Positions 1-8,427 of a stretch of 64,000 bases of DNA are shown piece after piece. How positions within the stretch are numbered: position 1 is the stretch's first letter; each line of letters starts with the position of its first letter. Below the pieces are notes generated by a model. It saw only the letters and a list, made by a program, of their open reading frames with translations. It was not told where the DNA came from and did no database searches. The DNA is taken from contig NZ_CP032548.1 in NCBI RefSeq assembly GCF_003867015.1, positions 2,609,001-2,673,000 on the forward strand, read 5' to 3'. The stretch comes from Tenacibaculum singaporense. GTDB taxonomy: Bacteria > Bacteroidota > Bacteroidia > Flavobacteriales > Flavobacteriaceae. A program made the translations under genes and the position numbers.

Positions 1-6
1 TTTCAT

Positions 7-693
7 TTATAAAAATTTTAATACATCTGTAATACTAGATACTGTTTTGTAAGCATCTGATTTTTGCTCTTCTTTAACTTCTTCGTGTGCCCATGTTGTA
101 TGAAACGGAACATGAATTGCTGTTGCTCCTATTTCAATTAACGGTAACACATCTGATTTTAATGAGTTTCCAATCATTAAAAACTCTGAAGGATTAATAT
201 CCAAGCGTTTTACTAATTTTTTATAATCAGTTTTTTTCTTCTCACTCATCACTTCTGTATGATGAAAATATTTCAAAATTCCTGATTTAGCCAACTTACG
301 TTCTTGATCTAATAAGTCTCCTTTGGTTGCTACAATTAATTTATATTTTCCATGCAATTCTTGTAACACCTCTTCTACCCCATCTAGCAACTCTATTGGT
401 TTTTCTAACATGTCTTTTCCTATTTCAAGAATTGCTTCCATTTTTTTAGGACTGATTTTATAGTTAGAAATTTCCAGAGCGCATTCAACCATTGACAGCA
501 TAAAACCTTTTACTCCGTACCCGTATATTTTAAGATTTTCTATTTCTTTTTTAAATAACTCTTGATGGATTTTATTCTCTGTTTCATAATCGGACAATAA
601 TCGAGCAAAATCATCTTCAGCATCACGAAAGTAGGTCTCGTTTACCCAAAGAGTATCATCAGCATCAAAGGATATTATTTTAATATTATTCAT
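7..693 (-). CDS. HAD-superfamily hydrolase
   Basis: Haloacid dehalogenase-superfamily phosphatase, cytoplasmic; the substrate cannot be read from the sequence. Motif I is D10-A-D12-D-T (nucleophile and acid/base Asp), the Thr-Lys motif ATKGD is at 122-126, and the metal-binding motif GNSLKSD is at 175-181. The stretch between motifs I and II is long and helical, as in family members with a C1 cap. The length of 228 residues is usual. The gene starts inside the last 8 bases of kdsB, so the two are very probably co-transcribed with kdsB first. A minus-strand ATG at 6..4, directly after the stop, suggests the operon continues outside the window. The family is certain from the motifs. A link to Kdo metabolism is only inferred from the neighbour; it is not a recognisable KdsC, which is normally shorter and lacks the cap. 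Confidence 0.9.
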   Translation of the reverse strand: MNNIKIISFDADDTLWVNETYFRDAEDDFARLLSDYETENKIHQELFKKEIENLKIYGYGVKGFMLSMVECALEISNYKISPKKMEAILEIGKDMLEKPIELLDGVEEVLQELHGKYKLIVATKGDLLDQERKLAKSGILKYFHHTEVMSEKKKTDYKKLVKRLDINPSEFLMIGNSLKSDVLPLIEIGATAIHVPFHTTWAHEEVKEEQKSDAYKTVSSITDVLKFL

Positions 694-1420
694 TTTCTAA
701 TAATTTTATGGCTTTTTCTAGGTCTTCAGGAGTATCAATACCAATACTTTCTACTGAAGTTTCTATCATTTTTATTTTTTTCCCTACTTCTAAGTAACGA
801 ATACATTCAATTTTTTCAGCAGCCTCTATTGGTGTCATTGGTGTATAATAAAAATCAATTAACGCTTCTTTTCTGAATGCATAAACTCCTTTGTGCTTAT
901 AATAGTTTACAGCAACTTCTTTATCTCGATGATATGGAATTACACTTCTTGAAAAGTAAATAGCAAAATCATTTGCATCAGTAATTACCTTAACGTTATT
1001 TGGATTTTGAATATCTTCCTCATTCGTCATTTTTACTTTCAGTGATGCTAAATCTATTTCTTTTTGAGTATCAGATTTAAAAACACTAATTAGTTTTGAT
1101 AATGAAACTGTATCAATAAAAGGTTCGTCTCCTTGTACATTCACCACAATATCTACATCTAAATTTTCAACTGCTTCTGCTATTCTATCAGAACCACATT
1201 CATGTTCCTTTTTACTCATTAAAACCTTACCTCCTACTTTTTCTATAGAGTTATAAATTACTTCGGAATCGGTTACCACATATACCTCATCAAAAAGGTT
1301 TGCTTTTACAGCTGCTTCATAGGTTCTTACAATTACAGGTTTTCCTCCTAAGTCCTTCATCAATTTCCCCGGAAAACGTGACGCACTATAACGTGCAGGT
1401 ATCATTGCTATTATCTTCAT
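686..1420 (-). CDS. kdsB: 3-deoxy-manno-octulosonate cytidylyltransferase (CMP-Kdo synthetase)
   Basis: Activates Kdo with CTP to give CMP-Kdo, the donor for the inner core of lipopolysaccharide; cytoplasmic. The N-terminus has the nucleotide-binding signature [15 protein letters not shown] (residues 7-21). GSDRIAEA follows at about 76, and the QGDEPF metal/nucleotide motif is at 96-101, all standard for KdsB. The length of 244 residues matches the family. It overlaps the HAD gene by 8 bases and is the first gene of that pair. Together with the LpxR-like gene at 39.2 kb it shows that the organism makes Kdo-containing lipid A/LPS. No odd features were seen. Confidence 0.96.
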   Translation of the reverse strand: MKIIAMIPARYSASRFPGKLMKDLGGKPVIVRTYEAAVKANLFDEVYVVTDSEVIYNSIEKVGGKVLMSKKEHECGSDRIAEAVENLDVDIVVNVQGDEPFIDTVSLSKLISVFKSDTQKEIDLASLKVKMTNEEDIQNPNNVKVITDANDFAIYFSRSVIPYHRDKEVAVNYYKHKGVYAFRKEALIDFYYTPMTPIEAAEKIECIRYLEVGKKIKMIETSVESIGIDTPEDLEKAIKLLENE

Positions 1421-1551
1421 AAATAATCATAAGTGTTTACGTATCAAAGATACATATTTAAACTGCCATCATAAAAACTGATAATACTCACATTGATAAA
1501 ACTTTAACATTAAATACTTTTTGATTTTATTCAATTATTAAAAACTTTTAC

Positions 1552-1559
1552 TACTTTTG
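1552..1559 (+). promoter_or_regulatory. Candidate -7 promoter box (TACTTTTG)
   Basis: Exact match to the Bacteroidota -7 consensus TAnnTTTG. A -33 TTTG lies at 1520-1523, but the gap of 28 bases is longer than the usual 17-23, so support is from the -7 box alone. Transcription would start at about 1564-1567, right at the beginning of the structured leader. Confidence 0.45.
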
Positions 1560-1566
1560 AATCATT

Positions 1567-1701
1567 ATGAAGGCGCTTTTAGGCACATACACGTTTATTT
1601 TTAACACAATCAACTCGATTATGTGTACTGCCCGCATGCACAAACAATATGTATATGTAACTAAAAGCACCCAAAGAAACAGATTTAAACATCGATTTTA
1701 A
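1567..1701 (+). CDS. Possible leader peptide, 44 codons
   Basis: An open frame starts with ATG at 1567 and ends with TAA at 1699-1701. It runs through the structured leader, starts at or within a few bases of the predicted transcript start, and ends before the terminator hairpin. The product would be basic, ending in RNRFKHRF. It could be a leader peptide whose translation decides which hairpin forms, or chance, since RNA structure constrains the same bases. No family was recognised. Confidence 0.2.
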   Translation: MKALLGTYTFIFNTINSIMCTARMHKQYVYVTKSTQRNRFKHRF

Positions 1702-1730
1702 ACAATCAATTTAATATAAATTTAACCAAA

Positions 1731-1758
1731 GGTGCTTTTTTAAAAAAACACCTTTTTT
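1731..1758 (+). terminator. Rho-independent terminator of the leader RNA
   Basis: GGTG at 1731-1734 pairs with CACC at 1749-1752. T-rich and A-rich strands extend the stem between them, and the hairpin is followed by TTTTTT (1753-1758). Its left arm also pairs perfectly with 1663-1671, so formation may be conditional. Confidence 0.6.
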
Positions 1759-1787
1759 ATTTACTAATATTTTAAATTTTAAACATT

Positions 1788-1901
1788 ATGAACACTTTTA
1801 AGTATCGAAACTCAATTAGAAAACATGTAGCCTCAACTGTAATGTACTCAGTACAAAATCCATTTTACAGAGATCCTGAATTACTAATACTTAACCCTTA
1901 A
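1788..1901 (+). CDS. Small hypothetical protein, 37 residues
   Basis: ATG at 1788, TAA at 1899-1901. It lies 29 bases after the leader terminator and 7 bases before the next gene, so it fits as the first gene of a two-gene unit controlled by the leader. The product is basic at the N-terminus (FKYRNSIRKH) and ends in LLILNP. It has no signal peptide and no membrane segment, and no family was recognised. The spacing and position favour a real small gene, but nothing proves translation. Confidence 0.35.
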   Translation: MNTFKYRNSIRKHVASTVMYSVQNPFYRDPELLILNP

Positions 1902-1908
1902 AATTATC

Positions 1909-2262
1909 ATGAAAACATTAAATATCACATCAAACAGTCAGCCAAATCAATTTATAGTTAACAAAAAGCAGGTTAGCAAAAACAAAGTGTTAAAAACTTC
2001 AGTTTTATACGATAAAATTGAATCTAGCGCGAATACTTCTTTAGGCTTTTATCCAGACTCTTCTAGTTTTAGTTTTAACAGTATCGAGTTTGATCTGTTA
2101 GGCAACGCATACCTTAATGATAAGCTTGTTATCAAAAACAATATTAAAAAATTAAGTGATACTGAGATTATTTTCAATATAACAGTATCTAAAAAAGAAG
2201 AAAAGAAACAAAATATTATATGTACAGCTACTTTTGGCTATACAATTAAAAAAGCGTCTTAA
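1909..2262 (+). CDS. Hypothetical protein, 117 residues
   Basis: No family recognised. The product has no signal peptide and no transmembrane segment. It is rich in Ser, Asn and Lys, with alternating hydrophobic residues suggesting beta strands, and a C-terminal strand IICTATFGYTI holding its only Cys. Two DL/DK-rich turns (FDLLGNAYLNDK) lie in the middle. The gene follows the 37-residue ORF after 7 bases and ends 61 bases before the hairpin shared with manA. The upstream structured leader suggests conditional expression. The start is the first ATG in the frame. Confidence 0.6.
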   Translation: MKTLNITSNSQPNQFIVNKKQVSKNKVLKTSVLYDKIESSANTSLGFYPDSSSFSFNSIEFDLLGNAYLNDKLVIKNNIKKLSDTEIIFNITVSKKEEKKQNIICTATFGYTIKKAS

Positions 2263-2323
2263 TTATTCCTAAAAATTGATTTTAAAATCAATTGAGCAAT
2301 CGTTAAGTTAGTTTGGTTTGTTT

Positions 2324-2357
2324 ATAAGCTTAGGAGATTTTTTTCTCTTAAGCTTAT
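2324..2357. terminator. Bidirectional hairpin between convergent genes
   Basis: A 14-bp stem (2324-2337 with 2344-2357, one G-T pair, T6 loop) lies between the 117-residue gene and manA, whose stop codon is inside the right arm. It can serve both strands; the flanking T-runs are weak. Confidence 0.6.
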
Positions 2358-3325
2358 TTTATATACGTTTCTAATAGCTCCGAAGAATTTTCTGATAAAA
2401 TTTCCACTTTATCAATACATGCTGGTATCAAGATTGTTTCTCCTTTTCTTACAACTTCTTGTTGACTTTCATAAAAGAATGTTACCTCCCCTTCTACACA
2501 CATATAAATTACAAAACAATCTTTTTTAAATAAATCAATTTCTTTCTTTCCTTCTACTAGGAGTATATTAGTTGTAAAATAAGGACATGTAACTACTTGA
2601 TTTGCTACATTCTTTTGTTTCTTATAAGTTGTTTTGTAGGAACTCTTCGCTGAGAAATCAATAGCTTCTAATGCTTTTTCTGTATGCAATTCTCGGTAAT
2701 TACCATCAATATCTTTCCTATCCCAATCATAAATACGGTAAGTTATATCTGAGGTTTGTTGAATTTCTGCAATCAGTAAACCAGCACCAATAGCGTGTAC
2801 TCTTCCTGGTGGCACAAAATAAACATCTCCTTTGGATACTTTATCTACATTTAAAATACTTAAGAGAGTCTTGTTATTCAGGTGATGTATATATTCTTCT
2901 TTATTAGAGTTTTCTTTGAATCCTATAATAATGTTAGCTTCATTATCAGCTTGCATTACATACCACATCTCTGTCTTCCCAAAAGACTCTTGAAGCCCTG
3001 CTAAATCATCATCTGGGTGTACTTGAATACTTAAAACCTTTTTTGCATCTATAAATTTTATTAATAACGGAAATTGTTTTCCAAAAGTTTTATATACATA
3101 GTCACCTACTAAATCGTGCTTATACTCTTTTAAAAGACTTCTTAATGTTCTTCCTTTAAGATTACCATTACTAACGACTGATTCATCTCCATCAACATCA
3201 GAAATTTCCCAACTCTCTCCTATATTAGATCCATCTGATTTTTTATGAAGTAGTTGGTTAAGCTTTTTTCCTCCCCAAATTTTTTGTTTTAAAATTGGAG
3301 TAAATCGTAGTAATTGGTTTATCAT
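2354..3325 (-). CDS. manA: Mannose-6-phosphate isomerase, class I
   Basis: Interconverts mannose 6-phosphate and fructose 6-phosphate, feeding GDP-mannose and surface glycan synthesis; a zinc enzyme of the cupin fold, cytoplasmic. Zinc-binding landmarks are QVHPDD near residue 101, the Glu in KTEMWYV near 117, and the His in PPGRVHAIGAG near 175. EIQQTSDITYRIYDW follows, typical of the short bacterial form. The length of 323 residues fits. It is the last gene of the idi-queD-manA operon (3-base gap to queD). Its stop lies inside the shared terminator hairpin. Confidence 0.94.
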   Translation of the reverse strand: MINQLLRFTPILKQKIWGGKKLNQLLHKKSDGSNIGESWEISDVDGDESVVSNGNLKGRTLRSLLKEYKHDLVGDYVYKTFGKQFPLLIKFIDAKKVLSIQVHPDDDLAGLQESFGKTEMWYVMQADNEANIIIGFKENSNKEEYIHHLNNKTLLSILNVDKVSKGDVYFVPPGRVHAIGAGLLIAEIQQTSDITYRIYDWDRKDIDGNYRELHTEKALEAIDFSAKSSYKTTYKKQKNVANQVVTCPYFTTNILLVEGKKEIDLFKKDCFVIYMCVEGEVTFFYESQQEVVRKGETILIPACIDKVEILSENSSELLETYIK

Positions 3326-3328
3326 AGA

Positions 3329-3742
3329 TTATGCACCTCTATATGTTACGTAGTTTCTTGGTGTTTCGTATAGTGTAACTTCTAGGTCTAGTTTTTCTGG
3401 AATACTTACACGTAACTTGTTATAAATTACCACTGATATATTTTCTACTGTAGGATTAACATTCTTAAACTCCTCTACTTCAATATTTAAGTTTTTATGA
3501 TCTAAAGTGTCTTCTACTTTCAGCTTAATTAAATCTTTCAGCTTACCTAAATCATATACATAACCTGTTTCTTGGTCTATTTCACCAGTTAATGAAACAA
3601 TTAGTTCATAATTATGACCATGGTAATTAGGGTTACTACACTTACCAAAAACTTCGTAATTTTTCTCATTAGACCATTTAGGGTTAAATAACCTGTGTGC
3701 AGCATTAAAATGTGCTTTTCTATGAACTGTTACTTTAGGCAT
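3329..3742 (-). CDS. queD: 6-carboxy-tetrahydropterin synthase / 6-pyruvoyl-tetrahydropterin synthase family
   Basis: Converts dihydroneopterin triphosphate toward 6-carboxytetrahydropterin in queuosine synthesis; cytoplasmic. Zinc ligands are H16 (FNAAHRLF), H41 and H43 (NYHGHNY), and the catalytic Cys is C35 in GKCSNPNY. LDHKNLN and the C-terminal ETPRNYVTY (pterin-anchoring Glu) complete the family signature. It has 137 residues. It lies 2 bases downstream of idi and 3 bases upstream of manA. No other queuosine genes are present here, so a pterin role (PTPS) cannot be excluded. Confidence 0.9.
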   Translation of the reverse strand: MPKVTVHRKAHFNAAHRLFNPKWSNEKNYEVFGKCSNPNYHGHNYELIVSLTGEIDQETGYVYDLGKLKDLIKLKVEDTLDHKNLNIEVEEFKNVNPTVENISVVIYNKLRVSIPEKLDLEVTLYETPRNYVTYRGA

Positions 3743-3744
3743 AA

Positions 3745-4266
3745 TTAAATATACTTAGATATTTTATCGTACGATTCTTTAAAAATTATTTTAAACCAAG
3801 CTGTATATTTTTCTGGATGCTCTTCTATATCGTTTTTTACCTCCTCTAAAGGCATCCATTTATACGAAGCTACTTCATCAGTGTTTACAATAGGTTCGTC
3901 GTTAAATCGACCAATCATTACATGATCATATTCATGTTCTGTTAAGCCATTATCAAATGGTGCTTTATAAATAAAAGAAAATACCTCTTCTAACTCACAT
4001 GAAAATCCCATTTCTTCCTGTAATCTACGTTTCCCAGCTTCAACATTGGTCTCTCCGTCTCTCTGATGCGAACAACAAGTATTTGTCCACAATAAAGGTG
4101 AGTGATATTTTTCAGCAGCACGTTGTTGTAACATCAATTCATTTTTATCATTAAAAACAAATACCGAAAATGCCCTGTGTAATAAAGCTTTTTCGTGTGC
4201 TTCAATTTTTTCCATTAATCCTATCGGATTGTCTTGCTGATCAACTAAAATTACTTGTTCTTTCAT
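3745..4266 (-). CDS. idi: Isopentenyl-diphosphate delta-isomerase, type 1
   Basis: Interconverts isopentenyl diphosphate and dimethylallyl diphosphate; Nudix-fold metalloenzyme of isoprenoid synthesis. The catalytic Cys lies in TNTCCSHQ (residues 61-68), with conserved metal His at H24, H30 and H67. The Nudix-like helix RLQEEMGF follows, and EHEYDHV near residue 115 supplies the second catalytic Glu region. The length of 173 residues matches the bacterial type 1 enzyme. It is the first gene of a tight three-gene operon with queD and manA. A -7 box lies 20 bases upstream. Confidence 0.95.
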   Translation of the reverse strand: MKEQVILVDQQDNPIGLMEKIEAHEKALLHRAFSVFVFNDKNELMLQQRAAEKYHSPLLWTNTCCSHQRDGETNVEAGKRRLQEEMGFSCELEEVFSFIYKAPFDNGLTEHEYDHVMIGRFNDEPIVNTDEVASYKWMPLEEVKNDIEEHPEKYTAWFKIIFKESYDKISKYI

Positions 4267-4285
4267 CTAGAAAATTTACGAAAAG

Positions 4286-4293
4286 CAAACTTA
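4286..4293 (-). promoter_or_regulatory. Candidate -7 box for idi-queD-manA (TAAGTTTG)
   Basis: On the minus strand this reads TAAGTTTG, an exact TAnnTTTG match, 20 bases before the idi ATG. No clear TTTG was seen at the -33 position. Confidence 0.45.
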
Positions 4294-4372
4294 CAAAATA
4301 CTATTAAGACTATATATTACATCAGTTATAAAAAAAGAATTAATATTGTGTTTATTACAAAAATGAATTACT

Positions 4373-5131
4373 ATGAAACTCAAACAACTACTTTCTAAAC
4401 TTAGATATAGAAACCAAATTAAAAATTCAATAGCCCTAGACTTTAAAGTTTTAAATAAATCAGGCAAACTAGAAATATTCAAACTATACTTATCTAAAAA
4501 AAAGATTAACCAGCAAATCAAAGTTACTAAAGGTATTGATATTTATGAGTTTAATTATTTTTGGGAACTAAGAAATGATTTATTTAAATCTATTATCCTA
4601 AAAAGTTTTGAACCCCAAATCAAAGAATATTTAAAAAAAATACACAAAGACGAGTTTATTTATACGGATAAGAACGAAAAAAAATCTTTAAAAGTAATTA
4701 GTATGTATTACCATTTTTATGATGATGAAATCTATGTATTTGTAGAACCTAACTATGATTATTATCCTGATAATAAAATTAAAAGGTTAGAACTTCATTT
4801 GAAGTATGATAGTAACGAATTTGAAAAATCATTAATTCAGATTTTAGACTTATGGCAACTTGATTATTCATCTTTTACTAAAGATGATTATTATGAATCT
4901 ATATGGGATTTTGATCTTGAAATAGATTCATTCTTTTTAGAATTTATGTTTAAACATTGGTCAGAAATAAAAAAAGAAACCAATTCTGATTTAATTGGTT
5001 TTATAACCTATGCTACAAGAGGTTTGTATACTTATGATTTAGATAACAAAAGTGAAGTGAGGGATTTAAAAAATGAAACTAAAAAATATCTAGAAAACAA
5101 AAACATCTACTTAAAAAATGAACTATCGTAA
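4373..5131 (+). CDS. Hypothetical protein, 252 residues
   Basis: Not recognised. It has no signal peptide and no membrane helix. The first 40 residues are basic (KLKQLLSKLRYRNQIK). The middle is rich in Tyr, Phe, Trp, Asp and Glu (YYHFYDDEIYVFVEPNYDYY at about 122-141, then DDYYESIWDFDLEIDSFFLEF), and the C-terminus is Lys-rich. It reads as a soluble alpha/beta protein. The gene appears AT-richer than prfC next to it. It stands alone between the divergent idi operon and the prfC promoter, with no partner gene. The ATG at 4373 is the first in frame and is preceded by an AT-rich leader. It could be an accessory gene acquired by transfer. Confidence 0.65.
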   Translation: MKLKQLLSKLRYRNQIKNSIALDFKVLNKSGKLEIFKLYLSKKKINQQIKVTKGIDIYEFNYFWELRNDLFKSIILKSFEPQIKEYLKKIHKDEFIYTDKNEKKSLKVISMYYHFYDDEIYVFVEPNYDYYPDNKIKRLELHLKYDSNEFEKSLIQILDLWQLDYSSFTKDDYYESIWDFDLEIDSFFLEFMFKHWSEIKKETNSDLIGFITYATRGLYTYDLDNKSEVRDLKNETKKYLENKNIYLKNELS

Positions 5132-5138
5132 ATCTATA

Positions 5139-5169
5139 TTGTCCATCCTCTTTTAAAAAGTTAACTTTG
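5139..5169 (+). promoter_or_regulatory. Promoter of prfC (TTG - 20 nt - TAACTTTG)
   Basis: TTG at 5139-5141 and TAACTTTG at 5162-5169 are separated by 20 bases, matching the Bacteroidota -33/-7 arrangement. The prfC ATG is 18 bases further on. Confidence 0.6.
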
Positions 5170-5187
5170 CAACCTTAAAATTTATAG

Positions 5188-6774
5188 ATGAGTTTTTTAG
5201 AAGAAATACAGAAGAGACGTACATTTGGAATTATATCACACCCCGATGCTGGTAAAACTACCCTAACTGAAAAGTTATTACTTTTTGGTGGAGCGATTCA
5301 AGAAGCTGGTGCGGTTAAAAATAATAAAATTAAAAAAGGAGCTACTTCCGATTTTATGGAAATTGAGCGTCAACGTGGTATCTCTGTTGCTACCTCTGTA
5401 TTAGCTTTCATTTATAAAGACAAAAAAATCAATATTCTTGATACTCCTGGTCACAAGGATTTTGCTGAAGACACCTTTAGAACCTTAACTGCTGTTGATA
5501 GTGTTATTGTAGTTATTGATGTTGCAAAAGGGGTTGAGGAACAAACCGAAAAACTAGTAGAGGTTTGTCGCATGCGAAAAATCCCAATGATTGTTTTTAT
5601 CAACAAGTTAGACCGTGAAGGTAAAGATGCTTTTGATTTATTGGATGAAGTTGAGCAAAAACTAGGGTTAAAAGTAACTCCTCTTAGTTTCCCTATCGGA
5701 ATGGGATACGATTTCAAGGGGATCTATAATATTTGGGAAAAGAAATTAAATATCTTTTCTGGAGACAACAAACAAACCATCTCAGAAGGTGTTGAGTTTG
5801 ATGATATAGATAATCCTGAATTAGATAAGATTGTTGGAGAGAATTCTGCAAATACACTTCGTGAGGAGTTGGAATTAGTAAATGAAGTATACCCAGATTT
5901 TGATCAAGAAGCTTACGTTAACGGAGATTTACAACCTGTATTTTTTGGTTCAGCTTTAAATAACTTTGGTGTAAAAGAATTATTAGATTGTTTTATTGAT
6001 ATTGCTCCAAATCCTCAACCAAAACAAGCTGAAGAACGTTTGGTTGATTCTAAAGAAGAAAAATTGACAGGGTTTGTTTTTAAGATTCATGCAAACATGG
6101 ATCCTAAACACCGTGATCGTTTGGCTTTCGTAAAGATTGTATCAGGAACTTTTAAAAGAAATACCCCTTACTTACACGTTCGTAACGGTAAAAAAGTAAA
6201 ATTCTCTAGTCCGAATGCCTTTTTTGCTGAAAAGAAAGAAATTGTTGAAGAGTCTTTCCCTGGTGATATTGTTGGTTTACACGATACTGGAAACTTTAAA
6301 ATTGGTGATACGTTAACCGAAGGAGAACAATTAAACTTTAAAGGAATTCCTAGTTTCTCTCCAGAACATTTCCGTTATGTAAATAATGCTGACCCAATGA
6401 AGGCTAAACAACTTTATAAAGGTTTAGACCAGTTAATGGATGAAGGAGTTGCTCAGTTATTTACCTTAGATATGAACGGTCGAAGAATTATTGGTACAGT
6501 TGGAGCTCTACAATACGAGGTAATTCAGTATCGTTTAGAGCATGAATATGGTGCTAAATGTTCGTATGAAAATATTGCGGTGCATAAAGCTTGTTGGGTA
6601 GAACCTGAAGACCCTAAAAATGAAGAATTCAAAGAGTTTAAACGTGTAAAACAACGTTATTTAGCTAAAGACAAACAAGGTCAACTAGTGTTTTTAGCTG
6701 ATTCTCCGTTTACAATTCAAATGACACAAAGCAAATATCCAACGGTAAAATTACATTTCACTAGTGAGTTTTAA
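5188..6774 (+). CDS. prfC: Peptide chain release factor 3
   Basis: Ribosome-dependent GTPase that removes RF1/RF2 after peptide release and takes part in post-error quality control; cytoplasmic. The P-loop is SHPDAGKTT (residues 17-25), switch II is DTPGHKDF (about 90-97), and NKLD (about 141-144) gives guanine specificity. An EF-Tu-like domain 2 and the RF3-specific C-terminal domain follow. SHPDAGKTTLTEKLLLFGGAI-type spacing and the length of 528 residues separate it from EF-G and LepA. It has a good promoter of its own. The last 11 bases overlap the following membrane-protein gene, so the two are probably co-transcribed. Confidence 0.97.
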   Translation: MSFLEEIQKRRTFGIISHPDAGKTTLTEKLLLFGGAIQEAGAVKNNKIKKGATSDFMEIERQRGISVATSVLAFIYKDKKINILDTPGHKDFAEDTFRTLTAVDSVIVVIDVAKGVEEQTEKLVEVCRMRKIPMIVFINKLDREGKDAFDLLDEVEQKLGLKVTPLSFPIGMGYDFKGIYNIWEKKLNIFSGDNKQTISEGVEFDDIDNPELDKIVGENSANTLREELELVNEVYPDFDQEAYVNGDLQPVFFGSALNNFGVKELLDCFIDIAPNPQPKQAEERLVDSKEEKLTGFVFKIHANMDPKHRDRLAFVKIVSGTFKRNTPYLHVRNGKKVKFSSPNAFFAEKKEIVEESFPGDIVGLHDTGNFKIGDTLTEGEQLNFKGIPSFSPEHFRYVNNADPMKAKQLYKGLDQLMDEGVAQLFTLDMNGRRIIGTVGALQYEVIQYRLEHEYGAKCSYENIAVHKACWVEPEDPKNEEFKEFKRVKQRYLAKDKQGQLVFLADSPFTIQMTQSKYPTVKLHFTSEF

Positions 6775-8317
6775 CAAACCCTACATATTCTCTTTTCTAT
6801 TCTCTCTTTTCTCTTTTATAACTTATAGTCAAGAGGGTTTATCGAGTTTACAAGGAAAAGAATTACACAATAAAGTTCGTTTGAATTTTATTCCTGTTGA
6901 AATGCCTTCGGATAAGTTTCCTGACTTAAAACCAACGATGGGTTTGACTGGCTTGCATTATCAAATTCCTATTAATGATTGGTTATATGGTGGAGCTGGA
7001 TTTCATTTTGCGGTAACAGGAGACCAAGGAGGATTATTTACCTTAGGTGCAGAATTGGGAATCAATAAACAATTATATAAAAACTTATACGTAGATGCTA
7101 ACTTCCATTTTGGAGGAGGTGGCGGATATCGTTACTTGGTAAACGATGGCGGTTTTATCAATCCGAATATCGGATTACAGTACAAAAAGAATGATTACTC
7201 CTTCGGAATACAATACAGTCATGTTAACTTTTTATCAGGAGAAATTAAAAGTAATTCCGTTTCTTTCTTTGTAGAAATACCAAGTATTTTACGTTTTACT
7301 GATTATGACAAAGCGCATCAAAAATTTGTTGCAGACAATCTTTCTCCAGATAGTTTTTGGAATAAACCAGTTGTTAAAAATGCACAACAAATTCGTTTTG
7401 ATTTCTTTAAACCTATTGGTAATTCGAAAAAAGATAATGGGGACGACCTAAATGAATTACTATATGTACTAGGTTTTGAATATCAGAAATATTTGAACGA
7501 AAACACTTTTCTATTTGCTCACACCGACGCAATTTACAGGGGGCTACGTGCTGGTTTTATGGATTTATTTGTAGGTGCTGGATATCATCCATATCAATCA
7601 AAATACATTAATATCTTCGGAAAATTAGGTATTGGTGCTGCTGGTGGTCGTGTGGCTCCTGAAGGTGGGTTAATGATCTACCCTTCTGCAGGAATCGATT
7701 TAAAACTATTTAAAAACATTGCCATTAGTGGTCATGGTGGATATTATCGTGCAATTGCAGGTGATTTAGAAGCCTATACTTTCGGGTTTGGTTTAAAATA
7801 CTTCGGATTAAATGGCGGAACATCTTCCGAAGAGAACAGTACTTATCGTACAAAAGGGTTACGTTTTGAAGTTCAAAATCAAAGTTATTTTGATGTTGCT
7901 AAAACAGATGATATTTACGACGCTACTGAAATTGATTTACAATTAATTGGTTTTAAAGTTAACTATGATTTAAATCATTCGCTATATATTGCTGGAGAAG
8001 CTGGTTTTGCATATGACGGTCGTTCAGGTGGATATGCTCACGGATTAGTCGGTGGTGGTATATATAGTCCGTATTTTTTTAATAACAAAATGCGTGGGTT
8101 TATAGAAATTATGGCAGGAGCTGGCGGAGGTGCTGGTGTAGATACTGACGAAGGAATCATTATTCGTCCTACACTTGGATTGAGTTATGATATAGTAAAT
8201 CAGGTTTCTATAATTGCATCTGGAGGTAGATATTACTCACCTTTTGGAAATGTTAACTCAAACAATATTAACATAGGTTTAAGCTTTAACCTTTCAACTT
8301 TATCAGTAAAAAACTAA
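6764..8317 (+). CDS. Putative outer-membrane beta-barrel protein
   Basis: Secreted by Sec (signal peptide PYIFSFLFSLFSFITYS, cleaved before QEG) and built of alternating-residue strands with Gly/aromatic turns, typical of an outer-membrane barrel. Two halves look similar: each has a Gly-rich pattern like HFGGGGGYRYLVNDGGFINP, or AGAGGGAGVDTDEGIIIRP, followed by a strand ending GGRYYSPFG or GGYYRA. This suggests an internal duplication (about 30-330 and 340-517). No family name can be given. The start is GTG at 6764, overlapping prfC by 11 bases; no ATG is available before the signal sequence. Function unknown; co-transcription with prfC is inferred from the overlap only. Confidence 0.75.
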   Translation: MSFNKPYIFSFLFSLFSFITYSQEGLSSLQGKELHNKVRLNFIPVEMPSDKFPDLKPTMGLTGLHYQIPINDWLYGGAGFHFAVTGDQGGLFTLGAELGINKQLYKNLYVDANFHFGGGGGYRYLVNDGGFINPNIGLQYKKNDYSFGIQYSHVNFLSGEIKSNSVSFFVEIPSILRFTDYDKAHQKFVADNLSPDSFWNKPVVKNAQQIRFDFFKPIGNSKKDNGDDLNELLYVLGFEYQKYLNENTFLFAHTDAIYRGLRAGFMDLFVGAGYHPYQSKYINIFGKLGIGAAGGRVAPEGGLMIYPSAGIDLKLFKNIAISGHGGYYRAIAGDLEAYTFGFGLKYFGLNGGTSSEENSTYRTKGLRFEVQNQSYFDVAKTDDIYDATEIDLQLIGFKVNYDLNHSLYIAGEAGFAYDGRSGGYAHGLVGGGIYSPYFFNNKMRGFIEIMAGAGGGAGVDTDEGIIIRPTLGLSYDIVNQVSIIASGGRYYSPFGNVNSNNINIGLSFNLSTLSVKN

Positions 8318-8427
8318 CTTTGTCATTGCTAACAAAAACAATGATTTAGCTATTTTAATAAAAAGATTCTTTTTTCCCTTAAATTTTGGACACTAGAATC
8401 ATACATATATAAATAAACAAGAGAAAA

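Larger units (their letters stand above)
1564..1758 (+). promoter_or_regulatory. Structured RNA leader with mutually exclusive hairpins (attenuator or riboswitch-like)
   Basis: Four segments can pair in competing ways. Segment 1 (1572-1582) pairs with segment 2 (1661-1671) over 11 positions with one mismatch. Segment 2 (AAAAGCACC, 1663-1671) pairs perfectly with segment 3 (GGTGCTTTT, 1731-1739). Segment 3 pairs with segment 4 (1742-1752) to form a terminator followed by six Ts. Inside the 1:2 stem there are an ACATA/TATGT helix (1585-1589 with 1654-1658) and a hairpin (1604-1611 with 1617-1626, loop AACTC). This 1:2, 2:3, 3:4 layout is the classic form of transcription attenuation. Pairings were read by eye; no folding energy was calculated and no known RNA family was recognised. 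It may equally be an independent small RNA of about 190 nt. Confidence 0.5.
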
